Positions 24,496 through 36,537 of a stretch of DNA of 64,000 nucleotides are shown in pieces. The notes below the pieces were generated by a model. That model saw only the letters and a list, made by a program, of their open reading frames with translations, was not told the origin of the DNA and ran no database searches. This DNA is from Trichobilharzia szidati (taxonomy: Eukaryota; Platyhelminthes; Trematoda; Strigeidida; Schistosomatidae). Made by a program: the position numbers and the translations under genes. The stretch covers positions 83,198,793-83,262,792 of the forward strand of contig OX235273.1 in assembly GCA_944472155.2 (NCBI GenBank). The letters are read 5' to 3'. How positions within the stretch are numbered: the stretch's first letter is position 1; every line of letters begins with the position of its first letter.

Positions 24496-27400
24496 ATGCA
24501 TTTGATCATATTTCTCATCTGTTTGTGTCATGTGAATTCTGAGATTATCAAGATTCCATTGCACCCAGTGACTGGAATCAGTTCAATGCTGAATCCATAT
24601 TGGAAACTGTTCAGGGTATTACAACGAAGTTGGGTGAATTTATTGAATGGCGCAGATACACCAACATCAGAACCGCTATATAATTATGGCAATGTAAGTT
24701 GACTTTCAGTAATGAAGCGAATGTCTGTTGAATTGAGTGATATCTGAATCTGCAGTACCAGATAACCAATGTAAGTCTAAGTATTGAAATATTTTTTGCT
24801 GAATGCAGAATCAGGGTACCTAAAATGATTTCGTTGTTACTGTTTGAGTAAGAAAATAAGCTGTTGTGATTTTCTGCCTTGACTATATCACCAGTATGTG
24901 TTAATTGGAGGAGAATGTTTACATATTACTGTCTCTCATTGTTAGCGGTTCAAGGAATTTTCATCACGCCTACAAACTTGATATTAATGTGACACGATAG
25001 TCTACACTACACCGTCGCTTAGATGCCGCATGTAAATAAATAATACCGCAACACCGTGACACAAAATAAAAGTATTTAATGACGGATTGGTACTCTTGCA
25101 CACTGCTTTACTTCTATTCTTTCTTTGATCAGATTTCATAATCTGAATTGTTAAATCTTCCAGGTTGTATTGCCAATATTTCGATGGCTTTCACTTTAAT
25201 AGTATTCCACACTTGGATACAATAATGAAATATTGGTAGAAGTCTTTTAGAACCACTTATTATTGTCATTAATGTAGACTAGTTCATCATGACAGGCGAT
25301 TTTCCAAATCTCGCGTTCATTATATCCTTTTCAGATTCAGTACTATGGAGAATTACTAGTGGGAACGCCACCACAAATGTTTCGTGTACTCTTCGATACA
25401 GGATCAACCGAAACTTGGCTTCCCTCAAGAAAATGTTGGTTTCTTGACATTCCGTGTTGGTTCATTCGATTCTACGACAGTTCAAAATCATCCACCTACC
25501 AGTCAAATGGTACCAAATTTAATATAAGTTACCTGATTGGCAGTTACTCTGGATTTTGGAGTATGGATACAATGCAGGTATTGTGGCTTTACGACTTGAA
25601 ATGACATTGGCTCCAGATAAACTCCTTAGTTATTCGCAATCAGGCATTTGCTGAAGTGACAAATGTGTTTTCCGATGATTTCTTTGGTAGTAAGTATGAT
25701 GGAATCATTGGTATGTCAAGGAGAAATGTGTCAAGATATGGGAACACTCCATTCTTCCCGAACATACTCTCTCAGTCAAAGGATATGGATCCAGTATTTT
25801 CTTTCTAATTGAATCGGTAGGTTCTAAATTACATCATGGTAGTATAACACTTGCAATCAACGGCTGGTAGTTACTAGATTTATGAGTAGTTCTCTGCCAT
25901 TCATATCTATCTGGTGTGACTGATGTGACTCGATATTTAGTTATTCTTAATACAGATCCACTTATAAGGAAGTAGGTTTAATCATCTTTATATGAATACA
26001 TAAGATGAATCTCCACCGTAAAATAAAATTGGGATCCATCAAACAGGAAGTAGTTTTAGACCATATACGAATAAGAGTATGGAGAAAGACTTGACAGATG
26101 CATTTTTCAGGGTGTATGTGACTCGCTCCATTTGAGAAAGATAATTATGGACACTCATTGAATTACCTCAATACAGTAATCTAGCTCCACACATCCCTCA
26201 ATCAATTATTAGCTCCAAAGTTGATGCATAGCTGAGCGAAAATTATTCCTGCGTGAAATTAGATGCATTGCTACCCTCTCGAGATGTTATCTCAAGAAAC
26301 AATGCACACAGTGATTTACAGAAGTGCTCACATATTTTAGGGCTAAAAACAAATCCAATACATTCCTCAGTTTCGCCACAATCGATGATAGTGTTTCTTA
26401 CATTTGTACAGTGTGATCATTCTCAATGGACTTTTGGAAACTATCTCCTCATCTGCTGTTACAGACATTGAATTACCAGCGTATTCAGGACAGCTGTTTG
26501 TCATGAGTGGTGTCTTCTAGTGCACACTGCGCTGAAAGTGTGCACAATTATGACATTATATTTGGAAAATAATAGTGCCTTGTAGTACTGTCTTAACTTA
26601 CATCGTTTTCACTTGCAACTTGAATGGCACTGAAATGTGAAGTGTTGGAGGCAACTATTGAATTTTGTGATTTCATTCAAATTTGCGCGTCATGTTTATC
26701 ATGATCACCATTCAAATTTATGTTGGACGAAGGCTAAATTGAACTCACTTCTAACCAAGTAAGCTAAGCACAGATTTTGCGTTTTGTATTTTGTAGAAAG
26801 AACGGTCATGTCGGTGGAGAGATGGTGATTGGTGGTGTCAGTCCTGAATATTTTATTGGAGATTTCGAAAACTTGCGTGTCGTTTCTCATAACCGTTGGT
26901 CCGTTATAATCAAAAGGTAGTCAACCTATGCTTGCATGACTTCATAGGCAAACATATCATTTTTTCAAGTGGACATTAGGATCATAGGAAGTGTGGAGTG
27001 GTTGTCACAGTTATGTCTTCTAATCAAAGTATATTTAATACACGCAACAATTCCCACTTTTTCCAGTAATAAAAGTCATACACTCAAGTAAAAGGCTATT
27101 GGATGAGATATGACTTGATAATTCCAGATGACAAATTAGTGGACAGTTATACTGCATCCTTAATTTCTAATAGCTCGTCTGTGCCTGAAATATTCTCTTC
27201 CAAAATAATAAACCAGTCATTTGACCACCATCACCTCAACACATGAAAACCGATTCCCCTTATGTCAAACAACATCACATAAGCTGACTATCCATTTTTA
27301 CAAGCTGGTGTGACTACTTACTGGCCAACTTTCACTGAGTTATCGAAGAAAGTGTCGTCTATTTGGTTTCAGTCTGTTGACAACCTGAGTGGTCTATCTG

Positions 27401-28771
27401 GAAACGAATGCCATTTGAAATGCTGATAGTGTGTACTCAAGTTGCCTTGAGCAATCTCAAGTGGAAACTTTCATGGTGTGCGTAATTTCAGCATGTTTAT
27501 ATGTGTTCACGAGTATTCCAGTGAACAAAGTCACTAGAATGATTTAGTGAATGTTGTTACTGGCTGAAGGTACAAGAAATTCTGACGAGAGCTGAAAGTT
27601 AATAAACAGACAGGGATTTGTGTATTAGTGTGGAGATGACTGAAGAGATTATTAGGATGAGTGGTTTTGTGATTGGATTAATTTATATCAATACACTCTT
27701 CACTGCATAGACCAGTTGGTGTTTCAGTTGTGTTTGTTTTACCATGTTTAGCATGAAGATAGGTGGAGCAGATTTTTGCCTTGGAACATGCATTGGTATT
27801 ATAGATACTGGAACGTCTTTGATACTGGGACATAGCAGAGCGGTGGATGCGATGAACGATCATCTTGGTGCCAAATGGAGTGTTGATGGGGGTTATTCAC
27901 TCGACTGTAATTACATTCACATGCTCCCTGCAATTGAGTTTGTCTTCAGGATGAAGACCTATGTACTTAGCCCGAAGGATTACGTGCTTAAGGTGAGTAT
28001 AATCACCCAGTTGAACTTTCTGATTCTGTTGTGATCAGCACACTGAGAAAACATCTTCACCAATTTCACTAGTTTTCATTCAACAGACAGCCAAGTATTG
28101 TGAAATCCATACAACCAGTGTGGATTGATTTTAGTCACTTATCTGTAGAAGTGAACGGCTTTCTGTGTGAAATGTGAACTTCTAATATGATTTGTACGGC
28201 GTTCTTTCCATCTAGTCGGTTAACTCTTATATCGCGAATGGCAGGAATCATCAGACAAAATTCACCAGCACCAACTTATTAAATAAATTGCAGATTATCA
28301 CAGTTACTCACCACTTTCCTTTCTTTGACATCTCTCTAGAAAATGCTGTCAACCTCAAATAATTCTGAACAACTTCATCCGCTTCCATTATTTTACATAA
28401 GTAACCGTCAAATTTTATCAGCATATTCGAGTCAACTCCATGGGAACGCACACTATTTGTGTTCTGGTCAGTTGGAGTTGGCTGTAGAAGTAGGCGAATT
28501 CGACATCCACTAAGATTGTTCTCAATTTTCTTCACAGGACAGGAAGTCTGAAAGTGATTAAAATTCACTGTATTTTTGATTTTAGGAGGAAAACTGGTTG
28601 TATACAGACTGTACATCACCTTTTGCCAGCAATGATAAATTACCCTCTGGATATTGGGTTCTCGGCGATGTATTCATGAGCAAGTTTTACACTGTATTCG
28701 ATTTCGGTGAGTCACAGATAAGATTAGCTGATATTGACGATGACTTAACCCCACTGTACTGGATCCCATGA
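24496..28771 (+). pseudogene. Gene B: cathepsin D-like aspartic protease with one nonsense codon in exon 3
   Basis: Exons 24496-24693, 25335-25577, 25617-25816, 26797-26916, 27752-27992 and 28586-28771 (TGA). Lengths 198, 243, 200, 120, 241 and 186 bp match gene A except for a longer last exon ending in YWIP. All splice sites are GT/AG. Signal peptide (cleavage near VNS/E), Asp87 in FDTGSTE and Asp272 in IIDTGTS are all intact; the flap is YLIGS. The only defect is TAA at 25806-25808 (codon 211), where A and E have TAT in the FYLSR segment at the end of exon 3. The product would stop before the second catalytic Asp. It could be a recent pseudogene, an allele, or a sequencing error. The CCAAT and TATA-like boxes are preserved upstream and AATAAA lies at 28781-28786, ten bases after the stop. 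A closer paralogue of A and E than gene C is. Confidence 0.85.
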
Positions 28772-28780
28772 ATCACTGAA

Positions 28781-28786
28781 AATAAA
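28781..28786 (+). terminator. Polyadenylation signal AATAAA, gene B
   Basis: AATAAA ten bases after the TGA stop of gene B. The flanking CACTGAAAATAAAC resembles CACTGAACATAAAC downstream of the gene A stop. Confidence 0.5.
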
Positions 28787-28789
28787 CAA

Positions 28790-29965
28790 ATTTCGCAAAG
28801 TAATCTACTACCTTCTTATTTGAACAAGTGATTTTCTTTCTACGTGTTCTACAAACTCGACAAATGTAGTGAGCACAGTTCTGAGTTTAGAGCAGCATAC
28901 ATGGGTTTGGAATTACCAAGAGAAAATGAGTCTCAATTAAAAGTCAGGCATCTTCATTATTGATTTGAGCAAAAATTAATCGAGACTGATGAAAAATATA
29001 ACTGATGGCTTTGCTTGTCTCAAATCAGTGCATAATGATTGGCATTTTCAGCATCAGTTGTTTCTGTACTCAAAATTTATGTCCACTAAAATTGGTTAAA
29101 TTCATTCTTACGCACTACGTTTCCCATAATTCCAGTGTAAATGACTATTCGGCATAAAAGAAGTAGTTAGTGACATTCAGGAGACATACTTGTTCGTGAT
29201 GGACTAGCATTGGTTAGTGTGGGTGCCGTTGATGATGTGGTGGACTTAACATGGCTTCTCTTCAGGTTGTATATGTAAGTCAGCCGTGTCAGTTCAGATA
29301 ATACATGGTTTAGAGGTAATTCATTGGCGGTCGGGATCTCTTTGTCCGAGGAATGTTGTGAGGCATCACTTCCTCATGTGTCCTTAATAGATGCATGTTT
29401 CGAGGATAAAAGAGGAGGATCATAGTTTGTTGAGGATACGACCAATCGGTAGCCGCTAGTTAGTAGAGGTAGCACATCACTTGACTGGGATTACCTGTAC
29501 TATAATGATGCACCAATAACCTATCCTCCACTGTCATGTTGATTTTCATTGGTTATAGTTGCATACCATCAAAAATCTAATACCAGAAGAGACTGGTAAA
29601 TAACTTTTTGAGCTGAAGTTGGTCATGTAAAAATATATCAAGTTATATTTGAGACGATATCAGGTTTCCTTAGTTCAATGGCGAGAAATATGGGACTGAA
29701 ACTGGATACTGTTGAGCCAGGTAGGTATATAGTTGGTTCTGTGTGCTCTCAAAACGGGTTCGCGAATGCTACATACCATGGTTGTTTGTTGATGATGCTG
29801 GTTTAGTCGTGAGTGTTAAAATCGGGCACCACGTCAGTGTCTGTCACTATATCTCTGCTGATAGATCATCTGGAGTTAAAAGCATATGAACAATAGATCT
29901 ATTGCGAGTACCATAAATCCAACTTCTACACACTATCGAATCCCTAACTAATCGTATGGAAAGGT
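28790..29965. other. Intergenic downstream of gene B, nothing recognised
   Basis: No frame above 60 codons and no repeat partner found in the window. Confidence 0.5.
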
Positions 29966-29967
29966 GG

Positions 29968-30215
29968 TGTAACAACAGAAGACACGGGCCAGGCAACAGA
30001 ACGTTTATTACGGAAAATCAACACGTATTTATAGATTTTGATGTACATTATTGTAGGTTAATATTAGTAGAATATACAATCTGTTGATTGGTTGTTTCTC
30101 ACACAAAGTTAACCTTGCATCTCTTGTGGCTGTGTCAGTTCATCTATATGTTAACTGTAGCCGCCTGTCCATCTTGACCTTTGACCTCAATTACTGTCAA
30201 CCATTTTGGCTAGCA
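29968..30215 (+). repeat. Partial copy of the intron 4 LTR-like repeat
   Basis: Starts TGTAACAACAGAAGACACGG, followed by GTTTATTACGGAAAATCAAC. Matches the first roughly 70 bp of 62485-63038 and then diverges. Confidence 0.35.
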
Positions 30216-30219
30216 ACCA

Positions 30220-30472
30220 TGTCCCAAATATCTGGAAAATTCTACTGCTCCTACGACATATGAGGAGAAAGGAGAAGTGAAGGAGAAGTGAAGAAGAACT
30301 GCAGAAGTCAAGATTCGAAGTTGTGCAGTTACAATCGATAAATTATACTGTTTCACCGTGTGATATATTCAATAGACAAATCATTGTAGAATCATATTAT
30401 CATTCTTTTAAAAACAATTATTTAGAACTCCATCAGTCCATCAATGATGAAACTCGACTTTCTGGAAATACA
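30220..30472 (+). repeat. LTR-like repeat, copy 2
   Basis: About 253 bp, TGTCCCAAATATC...GGAAATACA, related to 14733-14974. The block just before it (29968-30215) begins TGTAACAACAGAAGACACGG and is related to the intron 4 repeats of genes A and E. Confidence 0.45.
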
Positions 30473-30479
30473 GATGTGA

Positions 30480-32400
30480 AATAAAGTCACATGGTGGTTG
30501 ACTTACACGTTTAAATCATTCTATCATGAAGTGATTAAGTATGGTTTCGAAGTGATATTCGATTTCACGAATGTGCAAATGAACAATGGTTACATGTGAC
30601 GTAATATGGTAGTGGTTGGCACAGCAGTTTTCGTAAGAGGCTTTGTCTGTGCAGTGCAAAGTGTGACTGATGAAATACGGACGATAAGAAGCACATATTA
30701 ACAAGCACATCTACCATAAAAATTTTCGAAGTTGAAATAGTTCGGGTAGATTGTGAGAAGCAGATGCAGATGATTCTTGAAATCCTCATCATCAGTCCCC
30801 GTCATCCAATGAGATGTAGTTGCTGAGGAATAGAAATCGAGATCAGGAGGGTTGAGAAGATTATTGATCATTAATTCCTCTTCTTGAAACTTAATTCTAT
30901 TAACTACAATGGTATCAGAACAATTTTATATCTATTTGATAATAGTTCACATTCGTCAACTTATCAACCTGGAAATAAAGGTTGTTCGTTATTGTAGAAT
31001 ATCTTCTCAAATATTCTACAGTTAGCAATAGATATCGCGCACAAAATGGAGGTGAACAATCACAAGAGTCTACGCAGTTTATATGGAGATAAGCGATTCA
31101 AATAAGGTGAGTAGGAGTCAGACAGTAAGCTATCGAGTATGAGTAGTCAGAAGCAAGGAAGCGTATGAAATTACAACGTCAAACGAAGCATGATTAAAAT
31201 ATCGAATGTGAAACCGATTGACTTATTCAAAATGATACAGAAAGAATTTCAATAGTCACATGCTAAACACGTGAGTTCAGTTCAGTTCACCACTCAGTGG
31301 GTGCCGAAAGAGTATTGATTTCGTAATTTCTCAATAAACCTGCACCATTGATTAAGACTTGCGAAATGGAAAACATAGATGCCCGTGTGAAGCTCGGTTC
31401 ATAGTCTTTATTAATACGACACAGGATATATGTATTCATTGGTACTTTCTTGTTTCTCACAGTTCCACATCACAACAAAAATGAGAAGAACGCAAAACTC
31501 TTTATCCGTAAGCACAACTGTTCACTTCCATTCATGCAATATGGCGTACAGCTTACTGTCAAGACCTGCTGAATAGCAGGTTTGTGAATGATCTGTACTC
31601 ATTTCCTTTGTTCAGCTCAACCTAATATTCAAAACTCTATGTTTGTGCCTAATGTTTTCCCTTATGCGAACAATATTTCTTTCTTGAAGCAGTCATTTGT
31701 CAGTAATCGTTTCCAAACGGTAATTGTTAATTATCGTTTTGAAATACATAAGATAATGTAAAATGGTTTCACGATTTCCTAACTTTTCTTCATAAATAAA
31801 GCTGAAACAATATCCTACTTTATGGGATTGGCGTTTTCCTCTGCACTTCAGAAAATCTGTGAAATAGTCAGCTACTATGTCAAACCTTCGTGCATTATAC
31901 CAGGATTACTGCTGGTTTTCATCTTCCATACACTCGCCAGTATTATCACCCTATTTTATTATCACTTCGCTTAGTCTGTTCGATAGAATATTTCTCCGTG
32001 TTCATATAAATGAAACGAAACACAGTCGTGTTAGCAAATTGTTCGAAGTCTTTTTCAAATACATTAAATTTTTCAAGGTGGAATTCGTATCAAATAGCGC
32101 TATTCAAATTTAATAAACAGAATTATTGTTTTTATTTCATCATGTGGTAATATGTGAGTGGAGAGCTTGTGATACACACGATCCTTCACAAAATGCATTG
32201 AAAAAAGTCAGAGATGAAATAAAGTTTCAATGAATTGTTCAACAATTTATCGCAAAGTTCGAAATACTTGAAATTTTGAAATGAATCATTTTTTGTTTAT
32301 GTTATAACTTTTAATTCACATGTGGTATGATCTCTACTAAAGGAGGGACAAAGCCAAGTCGAATAAATTTGCGCTTTTAATCAAACATAATCATGAAATA
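30480..32400. other. Intergenic, unassigned
   Basis: Short frames at 30516-30792 (minus) and 31877-32113 (plus, 78 codons) without recognisable motifs. Confidence 0.4.
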
Positions 32401-32960
32401 TTAAGTGAGCTGAATACTTTGTTCAGAACTGAATACATCGTTTATTGTTCACTAGGCATATGAATTCTTGTAAACACTTAGCTAAAGTTATCTTGTCTTA
32501 TAGTGAACATCCTCTTTATTCACATTTGTTTCCTCGTATCTCTTCGGGTAAGACCAGAAGAAATTTCATAAACATTTATGCTCGTACTACAAAATATAAA
32601 AATTCGACCGTACCATATTTTGCACGAGTATTGTGTGAAGAGACAAATATCAGAAAAGAACTTTTACAACTTTTGAAATCATTAACTAAACTATAAAATG
32701 TAATGATGCATATAAATGCATGTGTTATTTGTTATATTATTTATTTATTATTCACTATGACCTAGCAATGGTGTAATTTTGTTGGGGTTTTATTTTTTCC
32801 TATTAACTATCAATATTTTAATATTTTATACATTTATATAATTATAAACAGAGCTAAACCATTGCAATATGTAAAATGAAACGCTGAAAATTCCATGGTG
32901 TAAATTGCTATTGTTGTGGAATAAAGTGATTATTATTATTGTTATTATTACTAACAATAA
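32400..32960 (+). mobile_element. LINE 3' end, probable CR1-like fragment
   Basis: The frame at 32445-32696 (83 codons) reads LYSHLFPRISSGKTRRNF and later VPYFARVLCEE, resembling the extreme C-terminus of schistosome non-LTR retrotransposons. About 230 bp of AT-rich 3' region follows, ending in an ATT/GTT microsatellite tail at 32930-32951. The reverse transcriptase core is absent, consistent with 5' truncation. Family assignment is tentative. Confidence 0.45.
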
Positions 32961-32997
32961 AAAATAACAGATCAAAGGATTCTGTTAGAAAATTAAG

Positions 32998-33759
32998 TCA
33001 AATCATAATACCCTGTAAACTTCTGGAATCAAAACTGTACTGTGAAACCGTAACCTTCCCCTTCTGCATGGACTGCAGCGTCGTCTGTAACGCTCTTTTC
33101 AACAAATGCTTACCAGTTGCAACTACAGGCTTCTTCACCGCACCAACATCCTCATCACAAGAATCAAAGTCGGAACTTGATGACGCTGACTTCATATTTA
33201 GCTTACCACTAACATTGCTCGCTGGTTCACGGTTCGCTTTTGTATGCCTGCCTTTCAAATGGATAAAACAAAACCGTTTCTGTCCCGTGACTTGGTAACT
33301 ATCGGTTGGGGACGTCACACGAAAGCTATCACAGTCATTAAGTTTGTATGGATTACTAGACACCACACACCTTTCTCGAAGTCTACTGCTTTGAAACTCC
33401 TTCGTCATAAACGATTGCGTTTTGCTCTCTGACTTCTTTATTCCAGGGGTTGGATACAATATACTGGCAAACTTGAACATTGCTTGGTTGGCAGTGTTTT
33501 TCATCAGTCTCAAAATATCATCGAACCCTGGCTCTAAACGGGAGCTGATTTTTGTGAACTGTCTTTGTAAGCGAACGAGTAATCTCTTAATGATTGCCTG
33601 AAGAACAAAACTCGACTTCAATTCATCCATACAATTGAGGGAAACGAGAGTAGTTCTGTACACCATTAAAGTATCCAGAAACTCGGCGAGTTCCTCGGAG
33701 TCGTCGTTTAACTGCGCACCACTACCCTCTACGGTCCCCAAAACACTACTGGATATCAT
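32998..33759 (-). CDS. BEL/Pao retrotransposon gag-like ORF, 253 codons
   Basis: Uninterrupted minus-strand frame. Residues about 22-70 (EELAEFLDTLMVYRTTLVSL, KSSFVLQAIIKRL) resemble the gag domain of BEL/Pao elements (DUF1759 type). Residues about 130-175 follow the layout of its zinc-knuckle region (LNDCDSFRVTSPTDSYQV, then RFCFIHLKGRHTK), but several Cys positions are missing. A Ser-rich acidic stretch follows (SASSSSDFDSCDEDVG), with a basic tail. No reverse transcriptase lies downstream, where a LINE tail begins 38 bp away. Either a truncated retroelement that happens to stay open or a gag-derived host gene; no promoter was identified. Confidence 0.5.
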   Translation of the reverse strand: MISSSVLGTVEGSGAQLNDDSEELAEFLDTLMVYRTTLVSLNCMDELKSSFVLQAIIKRLLVRLQRQFTKISSRLEPGFDDILRLMKNTANQAMFKFASILYPTPGIKKSESKTQSFMTKEFQSSRLRERCVVSSNPYKLNDCDSFRVTSPTDSYQVTGQKRFCFIHLKGRHTKANREPASNVSGKLNMKSASSSSDFDSCDEDVGAVKKPVVATGKHLLKRALQTTLQSMQKGKVTVSQYSFDSRSLQGIMI

Positions 33760-34264
33760 AAATGCCCTCCCAAACCTTTAACGTAATATTCTCATGGCTT
33801 CAGTGTACCCTTTGTTTGGGAGAAAAACCTTGCAGCACTGTATAGCTCTTGCAGCAACACCAGTGCAGTATCTCAACAGATGGATCAACTTAATTTCATC
33901 ATTTGCCACAAAATCAATTAACATGACTTCAAACTCTCTCATTATACATTCACTAGCTTGTGGAAATCAATCACTTTTGAGTCGCTGTAATCAAAATTAC
34001 AAGTGCAGACTGGCTTTGATTTCCAACTCACATTGTCTTAGTATCATGTTTGCATCACAAACACTTCACTCCTCATTAGGGTTCCACTCGAAGGCCAGTA
34101 TGACCTGTGATTTCATTCAAAGATCTCTTCTGTGACTGTGAAATCTATCTTTGTTTTCTTCCACAGATTTTGGTGTAGAAGATTCATGCCTAGTTTAGTG
34201 AACTTCAAGAGTTTCTTTGTAACTACCATTTGTATAACGTCATATAATCAGCAGTATTGAAACA

Positions 34265-34690
34265 CTAAGACATTTGTTGATGAAAGTATATAACAAGCCA
34301 TTTGAATGGCTTCAGTGAATCGCACTTCACGACTCTGGAACATAGAGAAGCCTTGAGTAGATTGGCATTAGTGTTGAAAACTCGGAAGTTCCCATTTATC
34401 TGATGTGTTGCAGACCTCCTCACAGATTTCAGAGCAATAAAAGCCTGTTGCTTCCCATTCCCTGTAAAGTCGTGGTTAGCCTTGACATGAGTAACCACTC
34501 CGGCTGTCTTTTGTTGGAACAACACCGATCAGATTGGATGAGTGAAAAACACAACTTCCTGCAGAATTCACTTGATGGTGGTGATTAGGGTTTGTTGTAG
34601 GTTGAGTATCGTCATCAGCACTGTGTTCAACCAAATTCCTGTCTTCATTTCTGCACCCACTAGGTGTGGAGATGTGGACTGACTTCATAT
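34265..34690 (-). other. Broken frames, possibly BEL/Pao pol remnant
   Basis: Two overlapping minus-strand frames (34476-34688 and 34265-34525) include SSNLIGVVPTK and SRVVKCDSLKPFKWL, loosely like the protease region of BEL/Pao pol. They lie upstream of the gag ORF, which is the wrong order for one element, so the link is weak. Confidence 0.2.
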
Positions 34691-34699
34691 TTCCTCTTG

Positions 34700-35490
34700 C
34701 TGACTAAATCGAACGATGCTCAAGGAAGGGACGATTAACTAACCGGGTAGTTCTACCCATGTAACCGTCTCCACAGAGGTTGGTGAATTTGAAGTGGCCA
34801 CACTCGGTATCTTATCCTTCACCTGTATTCGAATTTTACAACTAGTGGTGAATCTTAACACAGTGTTGTGATGAAGAATGCTTAAGCAACACACCTTCTG
34901 AATTGAGGTCCCGGTAATTCAATAAGCATATCTCCTTCAAACGATAAAGCCAAATACATACGTCTATTCCAAAACGTCTGTGGATATTAGTCTACATATA
35001 TTTACTCATCACGGAAACTTCGGTGCATTCCTCAGAATATCCGTTCTCATATAATGAGTCTCCTATTTTACTGCATTATTCGAATTTTTTGAACACAAAA
35101 CATCAGAGCACTGGTGAGACTTCGTTTGTATGCAAGAGGAAGAGACGATCTGAGATTGAAGTATTTGCGAATCCATGACTTCTTCCGGAAAATACCCAGC
35201 ATAATACTGCCATCCGGCCTTCCTATTAGAAAGACGTCAATAAACGACAAATTATTGTCCTTCTGTCTTTCATATGTGGACTCAATGTTTGGGTGAGCCA
35301 CATTGAGAGATTTGAGGTGGACCTCGTCATTCATTCAATTCCTATTCAAGATGAAAGTGTTGTGTATGCATCCACAGCAGAACGAGAGTTGGTTGATTGC
35401 ATTTGTGAGCGGATGGTTTTATAATTTCGCCATAAATATGTTGGCTATATAAGGAACCAAGATATAATTGACTGCCAATCCTTACACTTG
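34700..35490 (-). mobile_element. Penelope-like element relic (second family)
   Basis: Minus-strand pieces: VNYILVPYIANIFMAKL (about 35480-35430), HNTF in place of the YxDDTF box, an open frame 35334-35068 with KDNNLSFIDVFLIGRPDGS and PLAYKR of the RT thumb, and then a decayed GIY-YIG part (QVKDKIPSVATS, CGDGYMGRTTRLV) near 34740-34860. Same family as 11450-12530. Not functional. Confidence 0.65.
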
Positions 35491-36537
35491 ACACTGAATC
35501 TCAATGCATAGCTGAAAATACACGTTCCTCGTCTAATGGAGTAGTCAGGCTTTACAATTACAAAATAGAATAATAGTCACACGAATTTGAAACCTATGTG
35601 GTTAATAGAATTAACGTCCAGGCACACGAATTAGGGGTAATACTCGACGTACCGATAATAATATCAAGGATAAATCCATGAAAGTGTTTATATAGTCCAG
35701 GTGTGTGGAATATTCCCATGATGAGTGTAGCAGAAATGTGGACAACAGTTGGGTTTTACAGAAGACAATAAATTCGCCTCTGTACTCCTAGTCGAAAATT
35801 GTCTTGTGTGAAAGCAAACATTAAACGATTCATCAACAGGTTATTTGCCAAACTGTTCCACCTTCGAAGTAGTACTATTCAATCCTGATTCTTGATACTT
35901 AACTAATGATTATTCACTTAGAAGACTAACAATTTATAGTTCAGCTACACATTTGAAAAATTAGACATTTACTCCAACAAGTCATTGATACAAGTGATGC
36001 ATGATATTCTCAAATCAGTAACACGCAATAGGTAAATAATAATGTGAAATAAGTGAGGCTGTTTCTATTGTGTAGATGCAGTGGAAACGATGCCCTGACT
36101 GAATTCGACATGTTTATTTGAAGAAGCTGCTTACCCATTCTATATGAAACTATTAGATCAGTCACGATCTATGCTTCAGTGGCGTATCACTGCACTGGAT
36201 TTGGAAGACAAATATTGGAGGAAGTGGTAGTGTTTCACTAAACTCACAAATGCAACTCAACTGTGATCTGTCACGGTGCACTGTAGTAATTCATCATAGA
36301 TGATTTCTTCTTATCAAGCCTCCGAATGATAAAACTCAATTTTTCTATTTTGAATTTCACAAAGTGATGTTACTTAACTTCCTGTTGTGTATACGAACCT
36401 CTACTTCTGAAGTGTATAAATGCTCATTGTTAATTATTATTTTCATTTACTGAGAATATTCAATACAAACATTTCCGTCGTACACGAATTTCTGGCATCT
36501 GTTCGTCTTGTTAGTGTTCAGTTATTGCTTATTGCGA
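35490..36537. other. Intergenic downstream of gene C, nothing recognised
   Basis: No frame of note and no polyadenylation signal close to the gene C stop. Confidence 0.5.
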
